NCBI GenBank assembly: GCA_033060915.1
Contig: CM065392.1
Span: 17,305,001 to 17,369,000 of the forward strand
DNA: 64,000 nt
Reading direction: 5' to 3'
DNA from: Euryodendron excelsum
Lineage: Eukaryota; Streptophyta; Magnoliopsida; Ericales; Pentaphylacaceae
Shown here: positions 36,101 to 46,139 of the stretch, one piece after another
How positions within the stretch are numbered: position 1 is the stretch's first letter
Layout of the letters: each line of letters begins with the position of its first letter
Notes under the pieces: generated by a model
Told to the model about the DNA's origin: nothing
What the model saw: only the letters and a program-made list of their open reading frames with translations
Database searches by the model: none
Program-made: the position numbers and the translations under genes

Positions 36101-36618
36101 GGTCTCTGGTTAGACTAGAAGAAAGCCCCCGACACGGTGACTCTCCAACAGTCTAATCCTACACATGGACCGGGAGTCCTCTTGTTTCACGCATGTAAAG
36201 AAAGGGGGGGAAAGAGATAGGGGATTAAAATAGAGAAAATCCAAGTGGGTTAGGAGAGAGAAGAGAGAGGGGGGAAGTGCGAAAATTTAAATAGGTAGCC
36301 TACCGTATGTCTTGTTATTTTGCGTGCCTTGCTTTCTTCGGTCTTCAATCTTCGTCTTGATCTTCGTCTTCAATCTTCAAGAGTTGTCTTCAAACTTTAG
36401 ATTGCAGCTCTTCAAGTCTTCAGAGGAGGGTTGAAGGCTAGGGTATGAGTGTATGGGGGTGTATAGAAGTGTATAAGAGGCTAGGGTTTAGTGTATGGTG
36501 GCTAGGGTTTGGAAAACCTAGGGAAGCTAGGGTTTAGGAGGTGCTCGAGCTCTGTATATCGAATTATATGATTTTTAGGTTGAGTTTGCGGATCCTTTTC
36601 ACGTTAGAGGAGGCTCTG

Positions 36619-36626
36619 TATTTATA
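36619..36626 (-). promoter_or_regulatory. TATA box of element B 3' LTR
   Basis: TATAAATA on the minus strand (CTCTATAAATACAGAGCC). A near-perfect palindrome, TGGTGCCACTAGTAGTGGCGCCA (36680-36702), lies about 55 bp upstream. Confidence 0.72.
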
Positions 36627-37616
36627 GAGGTTGGACAACACTGGCACTTGTTGCAGTGGCGCCAGGGCATTTTTTGGCTTGGTGCCACTAGTAGTGGCGC
36701 CAGCCATTTAGGAAATGTTTAAGGTCGGCAAGCAACATATCTTTTACTAGATTTGGGCGCCTGTACTAGTGACTACCATGCAATTTTTAGCCTGGCTTCA
36801 CTAGGAGTGGCTCCGGAAAGTCTGGGAATGATTTGAACACTAAAAATAGTGTTCTGGAGGTATTTGATTTGAAAAGTGAGGATAAGATGTGTCGGAAAGG
36901 TTGACCGGGCCTTTAGGGGCAAAACGGTCATTTGGACCGGGAAACTGCCGGGACAGACTCAGATTGTCCCGGAAGAAGACTTGGGATCTGGAAACATTAT
37001 TCAGAATGTTCCCAGAGGTTTTCGGTTTGATTTCCAGAGCCGGCGTGGTCGGAAAAGGAGACCGGCCCACCAGGGGCAAAACGATTATTTTGTATTGGGT
37101 TTGCCGGAACTGACTCCGAATGATCGAGAAAGGAAAAGGAAGGTGGAGAACACTATAAAAAGTAGTCTTAGAAGGTTACCGATTTGATACCCCAAGCCGG
37201 TGTGGTCAAAAAAGGAGACCGGCCCACTAGGGGCAAAACGGTAATTTTATATCGGGTTGGCTAGAACTGATTCGGAATGATCCGAAAAGATAAAAGAAGG
37301 TTGAGAGTACTATAAAAAGAAATCTTAGAGGGTTACCAGTTTGATACCCAGAGCCGGTGTGGTTCCCGGGGCATTCGGATGCCTAGGGGCAAAATGGTCA
37401 TCTTGACCGGAAAGTCTCGGAAAAGGTCCAAAAGGCAATTTGGTCATTTTTCATTGAAGTGAGCTAACGGACACTGGTGTTGACCTGGGTTTTGAGTGTT
37501 TTCGCCACTCTAACGGCGGTCGTCGTGACGCAGGGGTTTGTTAGCAATTTCCTATATCGACCTATTTGTGAGTATTTCCACTACTCTAACGGTTTTGTGA
37601 GTAGTTTTGCTACTCG

Positions 37617-38065
37617 GACCGTCTCGAGGAATAAACTGTCTCGAGAGAGGGATTGGAAAGGGGACTTATCGTCTCTGAAGAGACGTGCATGAGTTGGAAC
37701 CGTCTCAAGGAATAAACTGTCTCGAGAGAGGAATTGGAAAAGGGACTTATCGTCACCGAAGAGACGTGCCTGAGTTGGAACCGTCTCGAGGAATAAACTG
37801 TCTCGAGAGAGGGATTGGAAAGGGGTCTTACCGTCTCCAAAGAGACGTGCCTGGATTGGAACCGTCTCGAGGAATAAATAGTCTAGAGAGAGGGATTGGA
37901 AAGGGGTCTTACCGTCTCCAAGGAGACGTGCCTGGATTGGAACCGTCTCGAGGAATACAATATCTCGAGAGAGGGGTTGGAAAGGGGTCTTACCGTCTTC
38001 AAAAAGACGTGCCTAGATTGGAACCGTCTCGAGGAATAAACTGTTTCGAGAGTGGGATTGGAAAG
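37617..38065 (-). repeat. Tandem array, 81-bp unit, six copies (element B 3' LTR)
   Basis: CTGTCTCGAGAG or a variant recurs at about 37636, 37718, 37799, 37879, 37960 and 38041. The 5' LTR of the same element has about eight units (59048-59645), so the arrays changed length after insertion or were unequal from the start. Confidence 0.85.
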
Positions 38066-38254
38066 GAAAGGACAATGCCCCTAAGGGTATTTTGGTCATT
38101 TTGTCTCTATTTGGGCTTGGCGGGCTCGCGAGGCAATGGACAGGCGGGATTTGGACTTAGAAAATTGGTTTCGGTTGGAATATGCCCACAATGACTTGAA
38201 AACAAGTCTGGACGGAGTGTAAACTGTCGAGCGGTCAAAAATGGGGTGCTTACA

Positions 38255-38272
38255 GCTGCCCCTCTTTTTCTG
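38255..38272 (-). other. Polypurine tract of element B
   Basis: The minus strand reads CAGAAAAAGAGGGGCAGC directly before TGTAAGCACCCC, the start of the 3' LTR in its own orientation. Confidence 0.88.
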
Positions 38273-38447
38273 TCTTTGCTTGTCAAAGACAGAAAACGAT
38301 AGAAGTAAGAATCTCATGTTGACCGCGAGGCAGTCGGAGGGACGGACATTGGAAATCTTTCGACAATGGGGGTCGAAAAACGAATAACGGGCCAAAAAGG
38401 CCTTCGAAAATAAGTTTTGGCGGGAAAAAGGGCAAAACTGCCTAGAA

Positions 38448-38517
38448 TTTATAACTGGCACAACTAGGAGTGGCGCTCTTGGTAAAAAGAGACTGGCGCC
38501 TCTGCTAGTGGCGCCAG
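38448..38517 (+). promoter_or_regulatory. Candidate promoter of the antisense ORF (element B)
   Basis: TTTATAA (38448-38454) is followed by a GGAGTGGCGC half-site and the palindrome CTGGCGCCTCTGCTAGTGGCGCCAG (38493-38517). The arrangement matches 25528-25558 in A. It lies about 200-270 bp upstream of the predicted donor at 38721. Confidence 0.4.
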
Positions 38518-38720
38518 TGTTAAAGTTAAAACTAGAAAATTTCTAGTTCGAACAGCCGCGGCACTTTGGAGAAATTTCTGCAAATCCGAGAAGTTCTGTG
38601 TGAGACTTGACTTGAACTTTGAAAGGGCACTTCCTGGAGACCACGAGTGATTGCCGGAAGGAGACCACGTCGCCGGAAAAGTCACCGGAAGAGAAGATTT
38701 CGCTGAAGAACTTTCAAAAA

Positions 38721-39604
38721 GTGAGTTTTCAAATTTTGTTGATTTCAATGTGTAGAACTTCGTTTGAATCATGTGAATAGTGGAAATTGATGTTTTGATA
38801 CGCTTTGAACACTTTGGTGATGTTGCTTTTGCATTTTGATGGTTGTTTGATTGAATTTGAATGATTTTCCATGATTATGCAAAGAAGGTTTTTTGCAAGA
38901 ATAGGAAATTTGTTCCTACAGAGTTGGGCATTGGATTTTCTGGCTATATTTTTGTGCAAAATACCTTAGAAAAATGTATTTAACAACCGTATGAAGTTTC
39001 ATGATTTTTTGGAAACTCGGTGAATTTTTTATTTTTTGAAAAATAGAAAAATATTTAGAAAATTTAGAAAAATAAGAAAACTCAAGAAATTGATGAGATT
39101 TTTAAAGTTTGAAATTTGGAAAAATATTGGAGTATTTTAGAAAACATTTGAGGTGATTTTGAAAAATTTCGGGAGAGGTTTGAAAACCATTAATTTATTT
39201 GAAAAATAAAACATGTGTTTTGAAAATTGTGATAAATTGAAAAATGTGCATGAATGATGATGTTATGTGATTGTGACAAAGTGAAGTGCACGTTTTGATT
39301 TTTGTGTTGTTGTCATGGGTGTTGTAGGGGCCATTTTGAAACGGGATTCTGCCGAAATTTTTCAAAATTAGGGAAAGAGTTAGAAAAAAAAATTTTAGAA
39401 ATAAAATCTTTTTGAAAGAAAAAGACAAAAAACCCTTGAGATTTGATTTGAAGTTGGAAAATCAAGATGTGCATGTAGGAAATTTGTTTTATCATTTGAA
39501 ATCCTTTATTTGTTTTGTTTGTGTTAGTTGTTTATTTTATTTTACTGTTATTTAAACTGCATGGATGGTATATTAACATCTCTTACCTTGGCTTACCTTT
39601 TTAG
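38721..39604 (+). other. Predicted leader intron of the antisense ORF (element B)
   Basis: Donor CAAAAA|GTGAGT at 38721 and acceptor TTACCTTTTTAG at 39604, one base before the ATG. It is AT-rich with a T-rich tract before the acceptor and a TATTAAC branch-point-like motif near 39570. In the exon 1 frame that would join the ORF there is a TGA just upstream, so exon 1 is untranslated. No gene is visible between 38273 and 39605. Confidence 0.5.
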
Positions 39605-39605
39605 G

Positions 39606-41284
39606 ATGGCAGATAAAGTTTTGAGTCGGCTGAGAGCCTGGCACAGTAGTTACCCTCCGGATGAGCAGGATATCTTTCGTCGGTCCTTTGGTCGGGTGGC
39701 TTTGCTTCTATCAATGCGGCTTATTCCCGGACTCATGGAGGCAGTGATCCCTTTCTGGCAGTCAGACTTGTCTCTTTTCCGCTTTGGAGAGTGTGAGCTT
39801 ACCCCTACTCCTCACGAGTATGGGTTCCTTCTTGGTTTCCGAGATGTTTCTACTGACATTGTGGGACCCCTTTTTCCAGATGGTTGTATTACAGTGGTTT
39901 CGTCCCAGCTCGGATTCAAACGCGCAGTTCTTTCGTCTTCTTCTTTGCCCAAGTTTCCTTATGTCCCAGCAGAGTTCCTCATTTCCCGTTTTGAGTTTCC
40001 CAAGGGTATGCAAGTTCATTCAGGTAAGTGGCACACTTCCCAGGATTGGATTGTTTCTCATATGGTTGCTTTGGCCTTGCTTCTGCTGAACTTTTTGGTG
40101 TTCCCCGAAAGGATGATTTAGTGGACTGTCAACTCTGTGCACCGCTGGCCTTGATCCGTAAGGGGCATTCCTATGCTCCTATGATTGTAGGGGAGACCTT
40201 CGTGAGTCTTATGAGATTCCAGCAGACCCTTGACGCTCGTTTCCGGGGATGCGCTGCTCTCTTCCAGCTCTGGGCGATTAGTCACTTGTTTGTTACACCT
40301 TTGTTTCAGCACACGTGGTATCCTGAGCTCAATCATGTATATTCCCTGGCGAGATCTCAGGGTCTCATGGCAGATGAGGGGAGATTTTCGCAAACCGCTA
40401 CATCCTGGGCTGACTGTCTTTAGAGCATGAGGTCAGGCATAGTCAGGTGGTATTCAGGGCTGGGTGGTAGGTATTGCTTGAGAGTTCGGCCTTCCGGGAG
40501 AGCTTTCGTGCCCCTAGCAGGCCTGTGGGGCATTGCCCTTTTCTTCGGGATTCGGGTTCTACGACAGCTTGGTAGGAGTCAGGATATCCCTTTTTTAGCT
40601 TCTGCAGCCGAGTTTACTCTTGTCTTTGGGGCGTCGATTCCTAGAGCATTGGTGGAGAAAGTTATGAATATATGGAGATCTTTGCTTCCTCACGTTGATG
40701 ATGATGGTCCCTTCTCTGACATGGCCCCTACGACCGAGGCCTATCATTATTGGCTTCAACGCTACGTGCTGGGTCCTAGTAGACTTGGGGATCTTCTCAT
40801 TGAGACTCCTTTACCTCCCGTAGGGTATACCGACTTCTTGACTGCTATGATTGTTCGGGGGCGTCGTCACAGGCGGGAAAATCGTCGTCTGATATGGATG
40901 TTGCATAACCGGTTGAGGATGAGAGATGCTAAGATAGTTTTACTGGAGAGGCAGTTAGCAGCAACCAGATCGACACATGATGACCCACCTTTGGGTGCTG
41001 CAAGGGTCCGCAGGCAGCCATGAGGTGTTCTAGGCAGTTCTCCTTCCCTAAAGGGTGATGTGATGGATGACCAGTCCATGCGGGAGACTGTGGAGTCCCT
41101 TACTCGAGAGAGGGACGTGCTTCGGGCTAGATGTGCGGACTATGAGTGAGGCCGGTCCGGGTCTTCTGCAGCTGGTACTTCTTCAAGTGCTCCTCTTGCG
41201 ACTAGCGAGCCAGTGGATCCCTGTATAGCTGATTCCTCTTCTGATGACGACGGGGAGCGATATATTTTTGCCCCTCGCCCTTAG
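39606..41284 (+). pseudogene. Antisense extra ORF, DUF7745 / plant-mobile-domain-like (element B, broken)
   Basis: This is the best-preserved copy, about 560 codons from ATG 39606 to TAG 41284. The first 172 codons are open and show FWQSDLSLFRFGECELTPTP, the aromatic and FG..E.TPT pattern of DUF7745-like plant proteins, then HEYGFLLGF. A one-base loss near 40110 shifts the frame. TAG at 40421-40423, TGA at 41021-41023 and TGA at 41147-41149 follow. The middle part (40427-41023) is open, with a basic RRHRRENRR run and a heptad-like IVLLERQLAATR segment; the tail is acidic. The gene reads against pol and meets it at a 1.2-kb spacer. Extra ORFs, sense or antisense, are known in plant Ty3/gypsy elements; what this protein does is not known. 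Domain name from memory; a profile search would settle it. Confidence 0.72.
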
Positions 41285-42511
41285 ATTTGCTGATTTCTGC
41301 ATTTGTAGAAAAATAATACTGTGTTTAGCGTTATGCCTCTTTTTGTTTTATGAATTCATGACCTCCCGTGCTTTTGGTATGATTTCCCTGCATGATTAGT
41401 ATAGTAACAAATTTGGGGAAAATTAAATGAGAATTGCAGCTTAATGAAAAATCACTCCCCTTTGTTTAATTCTTTGACTCACTGGCTGTTCCGCGAAAGG
41501 GACCTCTGCTTCTTTTAACCCTAACTGGGCTAAACCGGAGAATGCCTTTCAAGACTCCTTTTGACTTTTACACTGTTGCTTTCATACCTTAACTTCTGGG
41601 GAATGTAGTAGCTCGAGCTATTTCTTATATCTAAATCTCTTGCTCCCACCCACTTTTTTTTTGGCTTTTTTTGCTACTAGTGCCCCTGAGGGTTTTCACC
41701 AGTCCCAGCTATGTCATTTTTGCACCAAGGCGCCTTTGCAAGTTTTCGCCAGGGTCAACAGTTTTGTATCTTGCCACATCCCTACCTTTTTACCTACGGT
41801 GCCCTTTCGGGTTTTCACCGCATCCTCGGGAAGCGCTTAACTTTTCTCTCTTCTTTCTCTCTCTTTCCTCAGCTTGGTCTCGGGTTTCTATTGAGAAGCT
41901 CCTAAACGCTACTTGCATCGTTCTCCAGCCAATGGCATATTTAGTAAGCACATTTGGACTAATCAATTTAACTCTAATCTAAGAGGACTTTTAGGGGTTG
42001 TGGTGTTGGTATTTACTTTCGAAAGAAAAGGAAAAGGCTCAAGCCTACCACTCTACTAGTGATCACCTTCGATAGTTTTTGGTTCAGTGGCACTTTTTCT
42101 GCGTATTCCCATCTTTCCTTGGGTATCTCATTGCACACCTTTTTTGCTCTCTTCTTTTTCTCTTTTTTTTTTTTTTGCCAATGACGTTAATGCCAATATT
42201 TGTGCGAACTTAAAGTAGTACTTCAAGGCTTTTTTTTTTTTTTGCTATTTTCAGTGCCTCTACTTAACATCATCACTTTATTGGGGGAATGTTCCTGAAA
42301 GAAAGTAACCAGCTCTAAAGGTTTGACAAAGGTTATATATATATGCATTTTAATTGGATAGAAAATGAAATAAGGGCCCCTCGTCATCTTAGAATTAGAT
42401 CGTTGAGTCCATGGAGCTTTAACCTTAAAACGTTACCTTATTGATTAATGGAGAATGAGGAGAGTAGGTTTTATTGCTTCTTCATAGAAAGCAAAGGTCT
42501 AGCTTTCGGAA
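41285..42511. other. Spacer between the convergent antisense ORF and pol (element B)
   Basis: Non-coding on both strands. The three-unit module is at about 41680-41825: CCCCTGAGGGTTTTCACC, GGCGCCTTTGCAAGTTTTCGCC and GGTGCCCTTTCGGGTTTTCACC. Poly-T runs sit at 42163-42176 and 42229-42242. The GGTTATATATATATGCATTTTAATTGG block is at about 42330. The layout is the same as 28330-29541 and 9068-10396. Confidence 0.55.
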
Positions 42512-45500
42512 TCATATGTAGTAGTGTTTGACAGCATCTGAATTCAATGGGCTAGGAAATTCTTGGCCATCCATTTCCTCCAAAACGAGAGCTCCTTCAG
42601 ACAAGACCTTCTTTACCATGAATGGCCCTTTGTAGTTTGGAGCAAATTTTCCCTGTGCTGCCTCCTGATGGGGGAACACCTTCTTGAGCACCAAATCTCT
42701 CGGCTAGAATGATCGAGGTCATACCTTCTTATTAAATGTTCTGGCCATTCGCCTTCTGTAACATTGAGTGTGATAAACTGCAGCTAGCCGCTTCTCATCC
42801 AGCAAACAGAGTTGGGCATATCGGTCTTTAATCCATTCTGCTTCGTCTAACTTGGTTTCTGTTAAAATTCGTAAAGAAGGAATCTCAATCTCAATAGGGA
42901 TGACTGCCTCGGTGCCATAAACTAGCTCGAAAGGGGTGCTTCCGGTGGAGACCCTCATAGTAGTTCGGTAAGCCATCAATGCAAACGGAAGTTTCTCATG
43001 CCAATCTTTGTAATTGTCAATGATTTTTTGAAGTATTCGCTTAATATTCTTGTTGGCTGCTTCTACTTCCCCATTCATCTGGGGCCGGTAAGTGACCGAA
43101 TTTCGGTGAGTAATGCGAAATGTTTGGCATAGCTTTGATATCAATTCGTTGTTCAGATTGGAAGCATTATTAGTAATAAGTGACTCAGGAATCCCATACC
43201 AGCAGATGATGTAATTTTTTATGAACCTTTCTACGACCTTCTTAGTGACATGGACGTAAGAGATGGCTTCCACCCATTTAGTGAAATAATCAATGGCGAC
43301 TAGGATGAAGCGATGGACGTTGGAAGCTTTAGGAGTGATGAGACCAATCATATCTATCCCCCACATAGAAAAAGGCCATGGGGCTGACATAGAATGGAGC
43401 TCAGTCGGCGGTGCTTTGATCTTATCCCCATGTATATGACATTTGTGACACCGAAGAATATATCTAATGCAATCTGACTCCATTGTTGACCAGTAATACC
43501 CTGTCCGGAGAATCTTCTTTGCAAGCGTGTGGCCATTCATGTGGGGGCCACAAACTCCCTCGTGCACTTCCTCCATGATAACTTTGGCTTCGGCGGTATT
43601 GACACATCTTAGAGGTCTGAACCATGATCTCCTGAAAAGCTCATTTCCAGCCATGAAATAGTGTCCCGCCAAACGACAAATGGTCTTCCTATCGCGTTGT
43701 GTTGCCGCATCAGGGAACGTCCGGGCTTGAATATACCTCTGGATGTCATAAAACCACGGTTTCTCGTGAGGTTCAATAGTTGTATGCAGGCAATAAGAGG
43801 GGACATCCCTGGTAAAGATCTGTAGAGGGGGTATTTCAGTGCCCCTGTCGACCTTGATTGCTGCAGCCAACGTAGCCAAGGCATCGGCGAAGCTGTTCTC
43901 TGTTCGGGGCACGTGACGAAAATCCACGCTTCTGAATAGCTGACGCAAGTCCTTGACCTGTTGATGATACGGGGAGAGTTTGGCATCTCGAGTTTGGTAC
44001 ACGTCCTTGGATTGCTGAATGACCAAATCTGAATCACCGAGAACAACCAATTCATCAATCCTCATTTCTAATGCCAATCTTAATCCCAGGATGCAAGCCT
44101 CATATTCGGCGATGTTATTAGTACAGAGTTCAAGTTGTAGCTTAACTACAATAGGATAATGACTACCGGTTCTTGACACTACTACTGCCCCAATGCCGGC
44201 TCCCTTTTTGTTCGTAGCGCCGTCGAAAAACATCTTCCACCCGGCTGGTTCTTGCTCTTCAGATGTACCATCAACGCATAGTATATTTTCATCAGGAAAT
44301 TGGGGCTCCATGGATTGATAATCATCAATGGGGTTCTCAGCCAGATAATCAGCTATCACCTGCCCTTTGACTGCTTTACGGGTAATGAACACAATGTCAA
44401 ATTCGGACAGGATCATGTGCCATCGAGCAATTCTACTGGACAGGGTTGGTTTCTTGAATATATACTTGAGGGGATCCATTTGAGAGATGAGGAAGGTGGT
44501 ATGATAGAGCATGTAGTGTCAAAGCCTGTGAGCTGCCCAGGCTAATGCGCAGCAGGTTTTCTCGAGATCGGAATACTTTGCTTCATATGGCAGAAATTTC
44601 TTACTGAGGTAGTAAATGGCTTGCTCTTTTCTCCTCGTTTCATCATGCTGCCCCAGGACGCATCCTATAGAAGTATCTAACACTGTTATGTACATCAGCA
44701 AAGGACGCCTTGGGGTTGGTGCCACTAGGATAGGGGGATTTCGAAGATATTCTTTAATTTTCTCAAACACTATTTGACAGTTATCATCCCACTCTTTTGG
44801 AACATCTTTCTTAAGGAGCTTGAAATAGGTTCGCACTGGTGGGTTATTTGGGCGATGAACCTGCTAATAAAGTTCAACTTTCCTAGAGAAGACCGAACCT
44901 CCTTTTCCCCTTTCGGTGTAGGCATTTCAACAATGGACTTTACCTTGGCAGGATCAACCTCTATCCCCTTTTCATTGACTATAAACCCCAACAATTTCCC
45001 TGAAGATACTCCGAATGTGCATTTGGCCGGATTTAGCTGAAGCTGATATCTACAGAGGCAATCAAACACCTTCTGCAAGTTGAATAGGTGGTCCTTCCGT
45101 TGCTTAGACTTGACGATCATGTCATCCACATAGATCTCTACTTCCTGATGTATCATGTCATGGAATAAAGTTACCATGGCTTTTTGGTAGGTTGCCCCTA
45201 CTTTGCGAAGCCCGAATGGCATGACCTTATAACAATATACTCCCCAGGGGGTAATAAAAACAGTCTTCTCCCGATCTTCTTCAACCAGCTTGATCTGATT
45301 ATATCCCGAAAAACCGTCCGTGAAAGAAAACATTCCATGACCGGCCGTGTTGTCAACAAGCAAGTCTATGTGGGGAAGAGGAAAATTATCCTTTGGACTG
45401 GCCCTGTTGAGGTCCCGAAAGTCAATGCACATCCGCACCTTGCCATCTTTCTTAGGTACCGGGACAATATTAGCCAGCCATTGGGGATACTCTACCACTT

Positions 45501-45982
45501 GCAGAAACCCTGCCTGGAATTGTTTAATCACCTCCTCTTTGATTTTCAGGCTCCATTCGGGTTTTAATCTTCTTAACTTCTGCTTAAAGGGTTTCATCTG
45601 CTGGTCCAAAGGTAGTCTATGTTCCACAATGGATTCATCTAATCCGGGTATGTCTTGATAGGACCATGCGAAAACATCCAAGTATGCACGCAGAAGTTCC
45701 AATAATTCTTTGCGCTGCCATTGATCTAGGCCTGTACCGATTCTAAGCTCTTTCGGATCCCCTTCATTTCCCAAATTAACGACTTCCGTTTCCTCAATGT
45801 TTGGGGTATTACGATTCTCATGTCTTTCTATTTGTTCCCTAATTTCCTCTGGCACCTCCTCTGTAAAATTTACATCTTCTTCAATTTCCAGTTGTTGGTA
45901 ATCAAACTTGGTGTTCAAGTCATCATTTATCAAGATTGGCATTCCCTGGATTAGCTGAGTAGGATATTGGATGCAAGGATCC
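42512..45982 (-). pseudogene. pol: pol of element B: RT, two RNase H domains, integrase (broken)
   Basis: It begins at the predicted splice acceptor (G at 45982, codon shared with the gag-protease exon). RT has IDFRDLNRASPKD, FSGYNQIKL and YVDD (45121-45132). A one-base loss near 44825 (TTGAAATAGG against TTGAAAATAGG in A) shifts the frame before the RT-linked RNase H (44519-44836), which ends at a TGA where A has CGA. The remaining 597 codons (42719-44512) hold the archaeal-type RNase H with its four acidic residues (about 44224, 44107, 44035 and 43885), an H2C2 finger and integrase. The second integrase Asp is Asn (codon 43169-43171). TGA at 42719-42721 and TAG near 42706 cut off the C-terminal GKFAPNYKGPF segment (42512-42694). 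Family and order are secure. Confidence 0.92.
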
Positions 45983-46139
45983 CTGGCATGGAAAATAGTG
46001 TACAATAAATCAAACAAGAAAGGGATATTATTTTATTCATTGATAACTTGATTTTAAAAAGTTAAGACAAATAAATTTAAAAGGACAAAGTTTATGGCGA
46101 ATCAGTTGCTCCAGGGTCTCGCTCCAACAGGCTCTATAC
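45983..46139 (-). other. Predicted intron between protease and RT (element B)
   Basis: 157 nt, donor CG|GTATAG at 46139 and acceptor CCATGCCAG at 45983, with a T-rich 3' half. Splicing joins CG to G GAT, makes an Arg codon, and puts the gag-protease frame in register with pol, which is otherwise in a different frame behind stops. Ogre elements are known to splice an intron at this place. In A the donor is GTACAG and the acceptor is the same. A programmed frameshift is the alternative, but the in-between sequence is AT-rich and stop-filled. Confidence 0.62.

Larger units (their letters stand above)
33162..38254 (-). repeat. Element B 3' LTR (5,093 bp)
   Basis: It is bounded by TGTCGCACCC and GGGGTGCTTACA. 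Inside, in plus coordinates: primer-like relic 33313-33322, an AGGTGAGTTAGGTCACCT hairpin near 33338, conserved island 33939-34005, purine-rich tract about 34040-35740, conserved block about 36040-36210, donor-like CG|GTAGGC near 36304, TATA 36619-36626, palindrome 36680-36702, about 157-bp repeats about 36890-37370 and 81-bp array 37617-38065. Confidence 0.93.

Noticed and set aside
37685..38194. Open frame with repeated 27-residue units (also at 24841-25275, 51992-52470 and 59362-59739)
   Set aside because: The frame is open because the tandem unit is 81 bp, which is 27 codons; both strands are open. It lies in the LTR and unit number varies freely.
40019..40028. CAG|GTAAGT donor inside the antisense ORF of B
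   Set aside because: Coding similarity continues past it in the same frame and A and D have weaker versions, so a real intron start here is unlikely.
45184..45658. Plus-strand frames opposite to RT (also 32212-32686 and 44774-45040)
   Set aside because: They are mirror frames of the well-supported pol on the minus strand and have no independent motif.
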